This document shows positions 20,390 to 29,464 of a stretch of DNA of 64,000 nucleotides, one piece after another. Origin of the DNA: an uncultured Sporosarcina sp. GTDB taxonomy: Bacteria > Bacillota > Bacilli > Bacillales_A > Planococcaceae. The position numbers were made by a program, and so were the translations under genes. The DNA lies in NCBI GenBank assembly GCA_947644645.1, contig CANSAF010000002.1, positions 62,001 through 126,000 of the forward strand. The letters run 5' to 3'. Each line of letters starts with the position of its first letter. The first letter of the stretch is position 1. The notes beneath the pieces were generated by a model. It did no database searches. It was not told the DNA's origin and saw only the letters and a program-made list of their open reading frames with translations.

Positions 20390-20414
20390 GTTTTAAAAGG
20401 ACTTTTTAGGGAAT
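20390..20414 (+). promoter_or_regulatory. Sigma-B-like promoter of hpf
   Basis: GTTTTA (-35; consensus GTTTAA), 13 bp, GGGAAT (-10; consensus GGGTAT), placing the start about 38 bp before hpf. It agrees with the known sigma-B control of the B. subtilis homologue yvyD. Confidence 0.65.
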
Positions 20415-20459
20415 ACGTAGAAGTATACTACTGAGAGGTATAACAAAGGAGGAGTTTGT

Positions 20460-21014
20460 ATGCTAAACTTTAACATCCGAGGCGAAAACATAGAGGTGAC
20501 TCCAGCGATTCGCGAGCACGTGGAGAGCAAAGTGAGTAAACTTGAAAGATACTTCACGGACGGTGCGAATGCAACAGCTCATGTAAACTTGAAAGTCTAT
20601 AACGATAAACAAACGAAAGTTGAAATTACGATTCCAATGAAAAATTTAACACTGCGTGCGGAAGAGCGTCATGATGATATGTATGCAGCAGTCGACTTAA
20701 TCGTCGATAAATTAGAACGTCAAATTCGTAAGTATAAAACAAGGGTCAACCGAAAATTCCGCGAACGAGAAGGCGTTGCAGCATTTTTTGCGTCAGTCAA
20801 TAAAGACGAGCCTGCTATTGAGTCGTCAGATGATGAATTCAAAATCGTGCGTACGAAACGTTTTGATTTAAAACCGATGGATCAAGAAGAAGCGATTCTT
20901 CAAATGAATATGTTAGGCCATAACTTCTTCGTCTTCACTGATGCTGAATCAGAAGATACAAATATCGTGTATAAACGAAGAGATGGGAAATATGGTTTAA
21001 TCGAAACTAATTAA
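20460..21014 (+). CDS. hpf: Long-form ribosome hibernation-promoting factor
   Basis: Long HPF (184 aa), which binds the 30S decoding region and pairs 70S ribosomes into 100S dimers in stationary phase or stress. The N-terminal S30AE domain covers about residues 1-100 (FNIRGENIEVTPAIREHVES, KVEITIPMKNLTLRAEE), then a linker and a C-terminal dimerisation domain (VRTKRFDLKPMDQEEAILQM, HNFFVFTDA, VVYKRRDGKYGLIE type). ATG behind AAAGGAGGAG. Located between fliT and secA as in B. subtilis. Control appears complex: an extended -10, a cre-like site and a sigma-B-like promoter. Confidence 0.96.
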   Translation: MLNFNIRGENIEVTPAIREHVESKVSKLERYFTDGANATAHVNLKVYNDKQTKVEITIPMKNLTLRAEERHDDMYAAVDLIVDKLERQIRKYKTRVNRKFREREGVAAFFASVNKDEPAIESSDDEFKIVRTKRFDLKPMDQEEAILQMNMLGHNFFVFTDAESEDTNIVYKRRDGKYGLIETN

Positions 21015-21059
21015 AAAGAGGTCGTCCAGTAGCTTGGCTATTGGGCGCCTCTTTTTTTG
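21013..21059. terminator. Terminator between hpf and the Crp/Fnr gene
   Basis: AAAAAGAGG and CCAGTAGC pair with GCTATTGG and CCTCTTTTTTT around TTG. A/T runs on both sides make it usable by both convergent genes. Confidence 0.9.
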
Positions 21060-21066
21060 TCGGCTT

Positions 21067-21738
21067 TTAGGCAAGAAGTAAAGCATCTAAATCAAGCACT
21101 TCAATTTTCTTTTGTGTCATTTGATGAATCCAGCCAGCTGTTTCAAATTCTGTTAATTTTCGGCTAATTGTTTCGGGACTTGTGCCTAAATGAGAAGCAA
21201 TGTCTTTACGACTCATCGGTAAATGGATAACGTTATGATTGGCTTCTTCAACCAAATCGGCTAAATACATAGCGATTCTTGTGTCTACAGATTCCATGGC
21301 AATGCTTGCTGCTTGTTTTTCAATTTTGGCAAGTCTCGATGAAAATTCCGTTAATACTTTTAAGGAGATTTGCGGATATTTCATTAAAAATTGTTGAAAG
21401 TCTTGACTATCCATTATACAAAGTTCAGTACTAGCCATCGCTTCTGCGTAGGCATCATGTATGGAAGCGGAAAATAAAGAGAGTTCTCCGGTAAAGTCGC
21501 CAGGTTCAAGAATACGGACGAGCTGTTCTTTCCCAGATTCCGATAATCGATAAATTTTCACGCGCCCTTTATGCACGATATACAAGCCTTCAGAAGATTC
21601 CCCGGCACTATAAATCGTGTTGCCACGCGGATAAGTGGCAGATTTTGTTGTTTTGACAATCTCTTGCATTTCTTCGGCTGTTAAATGATTGAAGATGGGT
21701 ACAATAGAAATACAAGTTTTTTGCATTTGTTCGGACAT
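21067..21738 (-). CDS. Crp/Fnr family regulator, FLP-like two-cysteine type
   Basis: Transcription regulator of 223 aa: cyclic-nucleotide-like beta-barrel (about 15-120), dimerisation helix (about 125-150), and a C-terminal winged HTH with recognition helix SPETISRKL. The helix keeps the E-x2-S-R motif (Glu189, Ser192, Arg193) by which FNR reads TTGAT half-sites. It has only two cysteines, Cys9 and Cys107, so a FNR-type 4Fe-4S cluster is unlikely. The spacing is almost that of the Cys5/Cys102 dithiol switch of L. casei FLP. Starts 12 bp after the ATPase gene, so it is probably the third gene of that operon. Confidence 0.88.
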   Translation of the reverse strand: MSEQMQKTCISIVPIFNHLTAEEMQEIVKTTKSATYPRGNTIYSAGESSEGLYIVHKGRVKIYRLSESGKEQLVRILEPGDFTGELSLFSASIHDAYAEAMASTELCIMDSQDFQQFLMKYPQISLKVLTEFSSRLAKIEKQAASIAMESVDTRIAMYLADLVEEANHNVIHLPMSRKDIASHLGTSPETISRKLTEFETAGWIHQMTQKKIEVLDLDALLLA

Positions 21739-21750
21739 TGATCATTCACC

Positions 21751-23634
21751 TCATTCAGTTTGTAAAATTGGCAGTTGTTCTTTTTTCGTCTTATGTTGAT
21801 TATATCGAATGAGTCGAATAGCGTTAAGAATTACGACTAAAATACTTAATTCGTGAATAAGCATTCCTGAAGCTAAAAATACTTTTCCGAGCACAACGCC
21901 GATTAATAGCAACACGACTGTACTTACTGCAAATAAAGTATTTTGCCACATATTGCGGACAGTTGCTTTGGCTAGTGAATAGGCATGTGAAAATTGGTCG
22001 AGTCGGTCAGCCATTAACACTACATCAGCTGTTTCCATTGAAATATCAGTCCCACCTGCACCCATTGCAAGACCGATATCAGCGGCGGCAATGGCTGGTG
22101 CATCGTTAATTCCATCTCCGATCATAGCGACGCGGTGACCCGCTTCTTTTAGTTTTTGAACAAGCGCTACTTTGTCTTCTGGTAATAATTCAGCATGAAC
22201 GGCATCGAGACCAAGTTGTTTTCCGACGATTTCAGCCGTATGTCGGTTATCACCTGTCAGCATAATCATTTGTGTAACGCCGTTTTCACGGAGCTTTTCT
22301 AAGGCATTTTTCGCTTCTGGACGAATTTGATCGGCAATGGAAATAATTCCTGCAACGGTCCCGTTAATTGCCGCGAAAATTGCTGTATTGCCCGCTTTTT
22401 CACGTTGAATTGCGTATGTTTCTACTTCGTTAGTAATCGCAATATTATTTGCAAGCATGAGTTTACGATTGCCCACGACAAGTGTTTGGTCTTCAATGAT
22501 GGCACGAATCCCATTCCCTTCAATGATTTCCGCATTTTTAGGCTCACGAATTAAAGGGATTTGGCGGTGTTCGGCTTCTTTGACAATTGTTTGCCCAAGA
22601 TGATGTTCGGAAATTTTTTCGGCTTCGGCAACGAGTCGAAGCAGTTCATTTTCAGTCCCAATAAATGAATGAATATTTGTGACAGTTGGGCGACCTTTTG
22701 TGAGCGTGCCTGTTTTATCGAAAACAATTGTATCGATTTTACTTAAGTTTTCCATAATTTCTCCACCTTTAATGAGCACACCATTTCGCGCACCATTTCC
22801 AATGCCTGCGACGATTGAAACTGGCGCAGAAATAACGAGTGCACCTGGGCAAGCGACGACAAGGAAAGTAAGCGTCATTTCGATATTTCTTGTGAAAATG
22901 AAAATGATGATCGATAAAATGACAATTGTTGGCGTATAAACATTGGCAAAGCGATCGAGAAATTTTTGTGTTTTCGATTTTGTTTCTTGTGCTTCTTCCA
23001 CGAGTTCAATAATTTTAGCAAATGTCGTATCATCTCCAACGCGGTCGGCAATCACTTCAATAAAGCCATTTTCTAAAATGGAACTGCTAAATACACGATC
23101 ATCTTTTTTCTTGGAAGCAGGAACTGACTCACCTGTAATGGCAGATTCGTTCAGCATGGCATTTCCTTTAATAATAATCCCGTCGATTGCAACTTTTTCT
23201 CCTGAACGAATGATGACGCGATCTCCTTTTACGACATCGTCGGCATCGATTGTCATCGTGTTTCCGTCGCGTAAAACGGTCGCTTCAATCGGCGCCATAT
23301 CAATTAATGTACGAAGTGACGCACGTGTTTTTTCAAGTGTTCGGACTTCTAAATAAGCACCGAATAAAAATAGAAATGTAACAGCTGCAGATTCGACATA
23401 TTCACCGATAAATAATGCACCTATGACGGCGATCGTAACGAGTAATTCAATGCTAAAAGCTTTCATCCGTAGTGCTTGGAAAGCTTTTAAAGCAATGGGA
23501 ATGCCGGCAATAACAGTCGAAATCAGTAAAATGATTTGCCGCCATTCATAAAAATTCAATAAATGAAGTGCAATTGCAAGCACGAGAAGAATACCTGTCA
23601 ATGCTGTAATTTGTGAAGTTCTTTTTGCATTCAT
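21751..23634 (-). CDS. Heavy-metal P1B-type ATPase with CPG transmembrane motif
   Basis: Cation-pumping ATPase of 627 aa from the ATG at 23634; an upstream GTG lies in the ribosome site. Visible motifs: TGES near 167, phosphorylation site DKTGTLTKG with Asp306, GDGINDAP and a metal-site helix. That helix reads ACPGALVISAP (Cys262-Pro-Gly264), where nearly all relatives have CPC, SPC or CPH. The last membrane helix has HELS before LNAIRLIR, recalling the HEGxT of P1B-4 Fe/Co pumps, while the general sequence looks like CadA/ZntA. No N-terminal metal domain is present; a separate HMA protein is encoded upstream. Metal unknown. Confidence 0.9.
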   Translation of the reverse strand: MNAKRTSQITALTGILLVLAIALHLLNFYEWRQIILLISTVIAGIPIALKAFQALRMKAFSIELLVTIAVIGALFIGEYVESAAVTFLFLFGAYLEVRTLEKTRASLRTLIDMAPIEATVLRDGNTMTIDADDVVKGDRVIIRSGEKVAIDGIIIKGNAMLNESAITGESVPASKKKDDRVFSSSILENGFIEVIADRVGDDTTFAKIIELVEEAQETKSKTQKFLDRFANVYTPTIVILSIIIFIFTRNIEMTLTFLVVACPGALVISAPVSIVAGIGNGARNGVLIKGGEIMENLSKIDTIVFDKTGTLTKGRPTVTNIHSFIGTENELLRLVAEAEKISEHHLGQTIVKEAEHRQIPLIREPKNAEIIEGNGIRAIIEDQTLVVGNRKLMLANNIAITNEVETYAIQREKAGNTAIFAAINGTVAGIISIADQIRPEAKNALEKLRENGVTQMIMLTGDNRHTAEIVGKQLGLDAVHAELLPEDKVALVQKLKEAGHRVAMIGDGINDAPAIAAADIGLAMGAGGTDISMETADVVLMADRLDQFSHAYSLAKATVRNMWQNTLFAVSTVVLLLIGVVLGKVFLASGMLIHELSILVVILNAIRLIRYNQHKTKKEQLPILQTE

Positions 23635-23660
23635 TATCTTAACCACCTTTCATTTTTATG

Positions 23661-23700
23661 GCTATTCAGAAAGCCGACGATTTGACTTTCTGAATAGCGC
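23661..23700 (-). other. Intercistronic hairpin between HMA protein and ATPase genes
   Basis: GCTATTCAGAAAG pairs with CTTTCTGAATAGC around a loop of about 13 nt, but no U-run follows on the minus strand. It looks like a processing or attenuation stem, not a full terminator, and could set the chaperone:ATPase ratio. Confidence 0.6.
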
Positions 23701-23709
23701 CAGTTGTTT

Positions 23710-23931
23710 TTAAGATACTTTTTGAGATAAGACAGGATAACCAAGTTTCACGAGTGCTTCTTGAATCGCGTCTACTTGAATGAGATTTTCATTAAACTGA
23801 GTACGAACGCGTCCTGAATGGAACATGACTTTCACTTCATCGACTCCGTCCATTTTTGTTAATGTCCCTTCGATTTTCTTCACGCAAGATGGGCAACTAA
23901 ATGGTTCAAGTGTAAAAACTGCTTTTTTCAT
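23710..23931 (-). CDS. HMA-domain heavy-metal chaperone-like protein
   Basis: A 73-aa single HMA domain. The metal motif is FSCPSCVKK (Cys13, Cys16), a Cys-x2-Cys with Phe-Ser before the first Cys in place of the usual Gly-Met-Thr of copper chaperones. The ATG at 23931 has GGAGG 9 bp upstream; a TTG nine bases earlier is too close to that site. First gene of the operon, so it may deliver metal to the ATPase that lacks its own HMA domain. Metal not predictable. Confidence 0.88.
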   Translation of the reverse strand: MKKAVFTLEPFSCPSCVKKIEGTLTKMDGVDEVKVMFHSGRVRTQFNENLIQVDAIQEALVKLGYPVLSQKVS

Positions 23932-23964
23932 CACTAACAACCTCCAAGTTTTATTTGTATCTTT

Positions 23965-24006
23965 AGTATAGGAGGGATTTGGTATCGTTTCCTTGACCTA
24001 TATCAA
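23965..24006 (-). promoter_or_regulatory. Metal-operon promoter with Fnr-type box at -41.5
   Basis: Minus-strand -10 TATACT (23965-23970) predicts a start near 23958. The palindrome TTGATATAGGTCAA (23993-24006, Fnr-type TTGAT-N4-ATCAA with one mismatch) is centred at 23999.5, about 41.5 bp upstream of that start. This is the class II activator position for Crp/Fnr proteins, and it replaces a recognisable -35. The operon's own Crp/Fnr protein is the obvious candidate binder. Confidence 0.72.
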
Positions 24007-24076
24007 GAATGAGCAAAATGTTTTCCATAAACCTAAATAAAATGGCAGAATGAAACAAATCAATGTGAATTTCGTT

Positions 24077-24082
24077 TATACT
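24077..24082 (+). promoter_or_regulatory. Probable secA -10 element
   Basis: TATACT about 95 bp before the secA start; no clear -35. The GGAGG just after it lies before the expected start site, so it is not a ribosome site for a leader peptide. Confidence 0.4.
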
Positions 24083-24175
24083 GGAGGATGTATGATGAAT
24101 TTCTAGTTGAGACATTTGCGCCATGCATTTTGCAATGTTAAAATGAAGAGTGACTTAAATGAGGATGTGACTTAC

Positions 24176-26683
24176 ATGCTAAACGTATTAAGTAAAATAT
24201 TCGATTCAAATAAAAGGGATTTAAAACGCCTTGAGCGTGTTGCTAATAGTGTAGAAGCACTTGCTGATGAAATGAAGGGTTTATCCGATACAGCATTAAC
24301 CGAGAAAACAGAAGAATTTAAACAACGTTATCAAAACGGTGAAACATTAGAAGACCTTCAAGTAGAGGCATTTGCAGTTGTTCGTGAAGCATCTCAACGT
24401 GTTTTAGGGATGTATCCTTTCCGCGTGCAAATTATCGGTGCAGCAGCTTTACATGAAGGTAATATTGCCGAGATGAAAACGGGTGAAGGAAAGACGTTAA
24501 CATCGACATTAGCGGTTTATTTAAACGCGTTAACGGGTAAAGGTGTTCATGTCATTACGGTGAACGAATACTTAGCGAGCCGTGATGCTGAAGAAATGGG
24601 CGTCTTGTATGAGTTTTTAGGCATGACAGTTGGTTTAAACTTGAACAGCATGTCAAAAGAAGAAAAACGCGAAGCCTATGAGGCAGATGTTACCTACAGT
24701 ACAAATAATGAGCTTGGCTTTGATTATTTAAGAGATAATATGGTGCTTTACAGTCATGATAAAGTGCAGCGTCCGCTTCATTTTGCGGTTATTGACGAGG
24801 TTGACTCGATTTTAATTGATGAAGCGAGAACACCACTGATTATTTCTGGACAAGCCGCGAAAGCAGCAAATCTATATAAGTTAGCGAATTCTTTTGTCAA
24901 TACATTGAAAAAAGAAGAAGATTTTTCATATGATGAATCAACAAAAGGTGTTGTGTTAACTGAAAAAGGTGTTGAAAAAGCCGAAAAAGCGTTTAGTATT
25001 CAAAACTTATTCGACTTAGATCATGTAACACTTTTACACGGCATTAACCAAGCGTTAAAAGCGCAAGTGAGCATGCATATTGACATTGACTATGTTGTAG
25101 AAGAAGGCAATGTTGTCATTGTTGACTCGTTCACTGGTCGTTTAATGAAAGGACGTCGTTATAGCGATGGACTTCACCAAGCGATTGAAGCGAAAGAAGG
25201 ATTAGAAGTTCAAAACGAATCGATGACACTTGCAACGATTACGTTCCAAAACTATTTCCGTATGTATGAGAAGTTAGCGGGAATGACGGGAACGGCGAAA
25301 ACGGAAGAGGAAGAGTTCCGTAATATTTACAATATGCAGGTCATTGAAATTCCAACGAACCGCCCGATTATTCGTGATGACCGTGCAGATTTAATCTACG
25401 CGACGATGGATGGGAAATTTAAAGCAGTTGCCGAAGAAATTAAGGAACGCCATGAAAAAGGTCAACCGGTTCTTGTCGGGACAGTTGCCATTGAAACGTC
25501 TGAAATTATTTCAGATTATTTAAAGCGTTTTGGCGTAAAGCATGATGTTTTAAATGCGAAAAACCATGAACGTGAAGCTGAAATTATTTTAAATGCGGGT
25601 CAAAAAGGTGCAGTTACAATCGCAACGAATATGGCTGGTCGTGGTACGGATATTAAACTTGGCGAAGGCGTTATTGAAGCGGGTGGTCTTGCGGTCATTG
25701 GTACGGAAAGACATGAATCACGCCGTATCGATAATCAGTTACGTGGACGTTCGGGTCGTCAAGGGGATGCAGGGATTACGCAGTTTTATTTATCTTTAGA
25801 AGATGATTTAATGCGTCGTTTCGGTTCTGACCAGATGAAATCGATGATGACGAAACTTGGTATGGATGATGAAACGCCAATTCAGTCGAAAATGGTCTCT
25901 CGTTCTGTTGAGTCTGCACAACGTCGTGTAGAAGGAAATAACTTCGATGCGCGTAAACGTTTATTACAATATGATGATGTACTGCGTCAACAGCGTGAAG
26001 TGATTTATAAAGAGCGAAACGAAGTCCTAGATACTGAAAATATTAAAGCGATTGTTGAAAAAATGATTGCTTCGGTTATTGATCGTACAGTTGCGATGCA
26101 TACAGCAGATGAAAAACCAGAAAACTGGAATTTAAAAGGGCTTGAAGACTTTTTAGGTGCTAATTTATTACCAGAAAACCGTTTAACAGTTGCAGATTTT
26201 GAAAATAAATCAGCAGAAGAAATAACGGAAATGATTGAAGAAGCGGTCGCAGCACGTTACGCAGAAAAAGAAGAAGAAATGACAGAAGAGCGAATGAGAG
26301 AATTCGAGAAAGTTATTTTACTTCGTGCAATTGATATGAAATGGACGGATCATATCGATGCAATGGACCAACTTCGTCACGGAATTCATTTACGTGCGTA
26401 TGGACAAACAGATCCGCTACGTGAATACCAGAGCGAAGGCTTTGCAATGTTTGAAACTATGGTGGAAGCCATCGAAAATGATGCAGCACGCTTCGCGATG
26501 AAAGCAGAAATTCGCGAAAACCTGGAACGTGAAGAAGTTGTCAAAGGACAAGCCGTCAATCCAGATGAAGGCGAGCAAAAGAAGCCGAAGAAACCAGTTC
26601 GTCGTTCAGTCAATATTGGACGAAATGACCCGTGTCCATGTGGCAGTGGGAAGAAGTACAAGCAATGTCACGGCAAAAACTAA
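24176..26683 (+). CDS. secA: Preprotein translocase ATPase SecA
   Basis: Motor of the Sec pathway, 835 aa from the ATG at 24176 ([18 protein letters not shown], aligned with the known SecA N-terminus). An AGGATGTGA ribosome site precedes it. Walker [23 protein letters not shown] for Walker B, the helicase segment [16 protein letters not shown], and a C-terminal zinc-binding tail [13 protein letters not shown] are all present. Earlier in-frame starts would add about 23 residues without conservation. Position after hpf and before prfB is as in Bacillus. Confidence 0.97.
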   Translation: MLNVLSKIFDSNKRDLKRLERVANSVEALADEMKGLSDTALTEKTEEFKQRYQNGETLEDLQVEAFAVVREASQRVLGMYPFRVQIIGAAALHEGNIAEMKTGEGKTLTSTLAVYLNALTGKGVHVITVNEYLASRDAEEMGVLYEFLGMTVGLNLNSMSKEEKREAYEADVTYSTNNELGFDYLRDNMVLYSHDKVQRPLHFAVIDEVDSILIDEARTPLIISGQAAKAANLYKLANSFVNTLKKEEDFSYDESTKGVVLTEKGVEKAEKAFSIQNLFDLDHVTLLHGINQALKAQVSMHIDIDYVVEEGNVVIVDSFTGRLMKGRRYSDGLHQAIEAKEGLEVQNESMTLATITFQNYFRMYEKLAGMTGTAKTEEEEFRNIYNMQVIEIPTNRPIIRDDRADLIYATMDGKFKAVAEEIKERHEKGQPVLVGTVAIETSEIISDYLKRFGVKHDVLNAKNHEREAEIILNAGQKGAVTIATNMAGRGTDIKLGEGVIEAGGLAVIGTERHESRRIDNQLRGRSGRQGDAGITQFYLSLEDDLMRRFGSDQMKSMMTKLGMDDETPIQSKMVSRSVESAQRRVEGNNFDARKRLLQYDDVLRQQREVIYKERNEVLDTENIKAIVEKMIASVIDRTVAMHTADEKPENWNLKGLEDFLGANLLPENRLTVADFENKSAEEITEMIEEAVAARYAEKEEEMTEERMREFEKVILLRAIDMKWTDHIDAMDQLRHGIHLRAYGQTDPLREYQSEGFAMFETMVEAIENDAARFAMKAEIRENLEREEVVKGQAVNPDEGEQKKPKKPVRRSVNIGRNDPCPCGSGKKYKQCHGKN

Positions 26684-26712
26684 GCCGTGACAGTTGATTT
26701 TGGGAGGAAACA

Positions 26713-27820
26713 ATGATGATGGAATTATCAGATGTAAGAAACGAGCTTGACAGTACAGCTAAGAAATTAGTGGACTTTAGGGGGTCTCTTTGACTTAGAA
26801 AACAAAGAGGCTCGTATTCAAGAATTAGATGAAGTGATGACGGAACCAGGGTTTTGGGATGACCAAGACGCGGCACAAAAAGTCATTAATGAGTCGAATG
26901 CGTTAAAAGATGTCGTTGGCGATTTTACAGAGCTAAATGATACGCAAGAAAATTTAGAAATGACGCTCGAACTACTTCGTGAAGAAGCAGATGAGGAATT
27001 ACAAGAAGAATTAGCGGCGGAATTAAAAGCATTCAAACAGAAACTAGAAGAATTTGAATTACATTTATTATTAAGCGGCGAATTCGACAAACATAATGCG
27101 GTGCTTGAACTGCATTCTGGTGCGGGTGGAACGGAATCACAAGACTGGGCATCGATGTTACTGCGTATGTACACACGTTGGGCAGAACAACATAAGTTTT
27201 CTGTTGAAACAATCGACTACCAAGCAGGCGATGAAGCAGGCGTTAAATCGGTCACATTGTCGATTAAAGGACATAATGCATTCGGTTATTTACAAGCTGA
27301 AAAAGGCGTTCACCGTCTTGTGCGTATTTCTCCATTCGATTCTTCAGGACGTCGTCACACATCATTCGTATCTTGTGAAGTAATGCCTGAATTTGATGGA
27401 GATATTGACATCGATATTCGAACTGAAGACTTGAAAATTGACACATATCGCTCAAGTGGTGCGGGTGGTCAGCACGTTAACGTAACGGATTCTGCTGTTC
27501 GTATTACACATTTACCGACAAACACGATTGTGACATGTCAAACTGAACGTTCACAAATTAAAAACCGCGAACGTGCGATGAACTTATTGAAATCGAAGCT
27601 TTATCAATTAAAAGTGGAAGAAGAACAAGCACGTTTACTTGAAATTCGTGGTGAGCAAAAAGAAATTGGTTGGGGAAGTCAAATTCGTTCTTACGTTTTC
27701 CATCCTTACTCAATGGTTAAAGACCACCGTACAGACGCGGAAACAGGGAATGTTGGCGCTGTAATGGACGGCGAACTGGATATGTTTATTAACGCGTATT
27801 TACGTTCGAAAATCGATTAA
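26713..27820 (+). CDS. prfB: Peptide chain release factor 2, with programmed +1 frameshift
   Basis: RF2 releases peptides at UGA and UAA. The first 26 codons begin at ATG 26713 (ATG 26716 also possible; GGGAGG upstream) and end at an in-frame TGA (26791-26793). Just before it lie an internal AGGGGG (26779-26784) and the slippery CTT (26788-26790), the classical RF2 autoregulatory frameshift site CTTTGAC. After a +1 shift the frame stays open to 27820, giving about 368 aa. SPF (anticodon-like tripeptide, in [11 protein letters not shown]) and GGQ (in [10 protein letters not shown]) are present. Confidence 0.96.
26779..26793 (+). promoter_or_regulatory. prfB +1 recoding site
   Basis: AGGGGG internal Shine-Dalgarno, TCT, slippery CTT and in-frame TGA followed by C. 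Low RF2 slows termination at TGA and favours the shift, giving feedback control of RF2. Confidence 0.96.
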
Positions 27821-27962
27821 GATGTTTGATAAAGAATGATTTCGTCTATATAAAAATTACGGTGTATAATTTTTATGGATGAGGACAAAATAATGAGAAT
27901 CTTTCAAGCATAAATACAAATGGAAATAAAGGCTTTTATGCCCTAAACGCCCCAAAAGTTGG

Positions 27963-27968
27963 TATACT
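27963..27968 (+). promoter_or_regulatory. Probable cccB -10 element
   Basis: TATACT with TTGG directly before it, 72 bp upstream of the cytochrome gene. The -35 region is poor. Confidence 0.45.
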
Positions 27969-28034
27969 ATTCTTTGGGAAAAATGGTTAAGCTATATTCC
28001 TAAAGTAATTTTTTAAATATAAGGAGGAAATAAC

Positions 28035-28358
28035 ATGAATAAAAAGTTATTAGCAGCAATTTTCGGTTCAGTATTAGTATTAGGAGCTTGTGGTGGCGGA
28101 GGAGACACTGGTTCTAACGACGAAGGTGGATCATCTACAACAGTTGACGCTGAAGCAGTTGTTCAACAAAAATGTATCTCTTGTCACGGAGATAACTTAG
28201 ACAACGGAAGCGCACCAGCAATCGATAAAATCGGTGCAACTCACTCTGAAGAAGAAATCCACGACATCATCGTTGATGGACAAGGTTCAATGCCACCTGG
28301 AATCATCAAAGGTGAAGAAGCAGAAGCAGTTGCTGCATGGTTAGCTGACAAGAAATAA
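28035..28358 (+). CDS. cccB: Lipoprotein cytochrome c-551
   Basis: Small c-type cytochrome (107 aa) anchored outside the membrane as a lipoprotein. The lipobox LGAC places the lipid-bearing Cys at residue 19. A Gly/Ser-rich linker leads to the heme-binding CISCH (Cys47, Cys50, His51), and Met86 in GSMPPG is the likely sixth ligand. Start behind AAGGAGG. Its place between prfB and ftsE matches B. subtilis cccB. Likely an electron carrier to the terminal oxidase. Confidence 0.94.
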   Translation: MNKKLLAAIFGSVLVLGACGGGGDTGSNDEGGSSTTVDAEAVVQQKCISCHGDNLDNGSAPAIDKIGATHSEEEIHDIIVDGQGSMPPGIIKGEEAEAVAAWLADKK

Positions 28359-28371
28359 TTTTTAACAAATG

Positions 28372-28424
28372 AAAAGCTGTCTAGAAAGTCGGTCAAATGA
28401 CTTTCTAGATGGCTTCTTTGTTTT
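28372..28424 (+). terminator. Terminator of cccB
   Basis: AAAAGCTGTCTAGAAAGTC pairs with GACTTTCTAGATGGCTTCTTT with a short loop, then TTGTTTT. Confidence 0.85.
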
Positions 28425-28430
28425 ATTAAG

Positions 28431-28560
28431 GCGTTAAGTTGGGAGCGAGCTTGTGAATTCGCGGCCGATTGTTGTAAACTTACATTTCCTAGTTGTGAAC
28501 TCGTCCTGTGTTATTGTAAACTCGAAATGATTCTCTGAAGTAGGATGGTTCTCGGAACTA
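28431..28560. repeat. Degenerate 21-bp-period array after cccB
   Basis: The word TGTRAACT-like recurs at 28452 (TGTGAATTC), 28473 (TGTAAACTT), 28494 (TGTGAACTC), 28515 (TGTAAACTC) and 28536 (TGAAGTA), exactly 21 bp apart. The sequence between the words is variable. It fills the space between the cccB terminator and the ftsE promoter region. The rest of this 419-bp gap is AT-rich with a TATACT element at about 28721. Confidence 0.75.
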
Positions 28561-28777
28561 AGCAATGCTCTATGGATGAAAATGTCACCACTGGAAGGCT
28601 TATGATTCTTTTCTTGTAATTGTATATAATGTTGTTAAATGTGAACGAAATATGCCAAATAATACAAAGATATGGCGTTAAATGAAATATAACTGTAATA
28701 AATTTAGACAAGAAAACATGTTATACTCAATATGTTGAATAAATATTGAAGTCAAAATAGATTCAGGTGGTTTTAAA

Positions 28778-29464
28778 TTGATAAAGATGAAAAATGTTTA
28801 TAAAAAATATGCAAATGGTGTCGTTGCGACGAATGGGATTAATATTGAAATTGATCGCGGCGAATTTGTGTATGTAGTGGGTCCGAGTGGCGCAGGTAAA
28901 TCGACATTTATTAAAATGATTTACCGAGAAGAAGTGCCAACCAGTGGAGAAATAATATTTGATAAAATTAATATTGCGCAGTTAAAGCAAAAAGAAGTCC
29001 CGCAATTGCGAAGAAGAATTGGCGTTGTGTTTCAGGACTTTAAACTATTACCAAAATTGACGGTATATGAAAATGTTGCATTTGCATTGGAAGTTATAGA
29101 GGAAACACCTGAAAACATTCGAAAAAAAGTAACGGAAGTATTGGCGCTTGTCGGGCTTACAAAAAAGGCGCGGATGTTCCCGAATGAATTATCGGGTGGA
29201 GAGCAGCAACGTGTGTCGATTGCCCGGTCAATCGTTAATCAGCCGGAAGTTGTCATCGCGGACGAGCCAACCGGAAACTTAGATCCAGAAACATCATGGG
29301 ATATTATGGAAGTTTTCGAGAAAATTAATGCACGTGGGACGACAATTATTATGGCAACTCATAATAAAGAAGTTGTCAATACGATTCGCCACCGCGTTGT
29401 TGCCATTGAAGGCGGCATCATCACCCGAGATGAAATCGGAGGTGATTACGGTTATGAACAGTAA
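28778..29464 (+). CDS. ftsE: Cell-division ABC transporter ATPase FtsE
   Basis: ATPase (228 aa) of the FtsEX complex, which controls peptidoglycan hydrolases during growth and division. Walker A GPSGAGKST at about residues 35-43, signature LSGGEQQRVSIARS, and Walker B VVIADEPTGNLDPE are all intact. TTG start 8 bp after AGGTGG, matching the N-terminus of other FtsE proteins. It overlaps ftsX by 11 nt. An M23 hydrolase with a coiled coil follows, the usual type of FtsEX output. Confidence 0.95.
   Translation: MIKMKNVYKKYANGVVATNGINIEIDRGEFVYVVGPSGAGKSTFIKMIYREEVPTSGEIIFDKINIAQLKQKEVPQLRRRIGVVFQDFKLLPKLTVYENVAFALEVIEETPENIRKKVTEVLALVGLTKKARMFPNELSGGEQQRVSIARSIVNQPEVVIADEPTGNLDPETSWDIMEVFEKINARGTTIIMATHNKEVVNTIRHRVVAIEGGIITRDEIGGDYGYEQ

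Noticed and set aside
24083..24141. SecM-like leader peptide before secA, suggested by GGAGG then ATG codons
   Set aside because: The GGAGG lies between the probable -10 and the start site, so it is not transcribed as a ribosome site, and the short frames end quickly.
26834..27820. Treating prfB as a truncated gene starting at 26834
   Set aside because: The upstream 26 codons and the frameshift signal are intact, so this is normal RF2 recoding.
29328..29453. 42-residue N-terminal extension of FtsX
   Set aside because: It lies entirely within ftsE, is rich in unlikely residues, and the ATG at 29454 has a perfect ribosome site.
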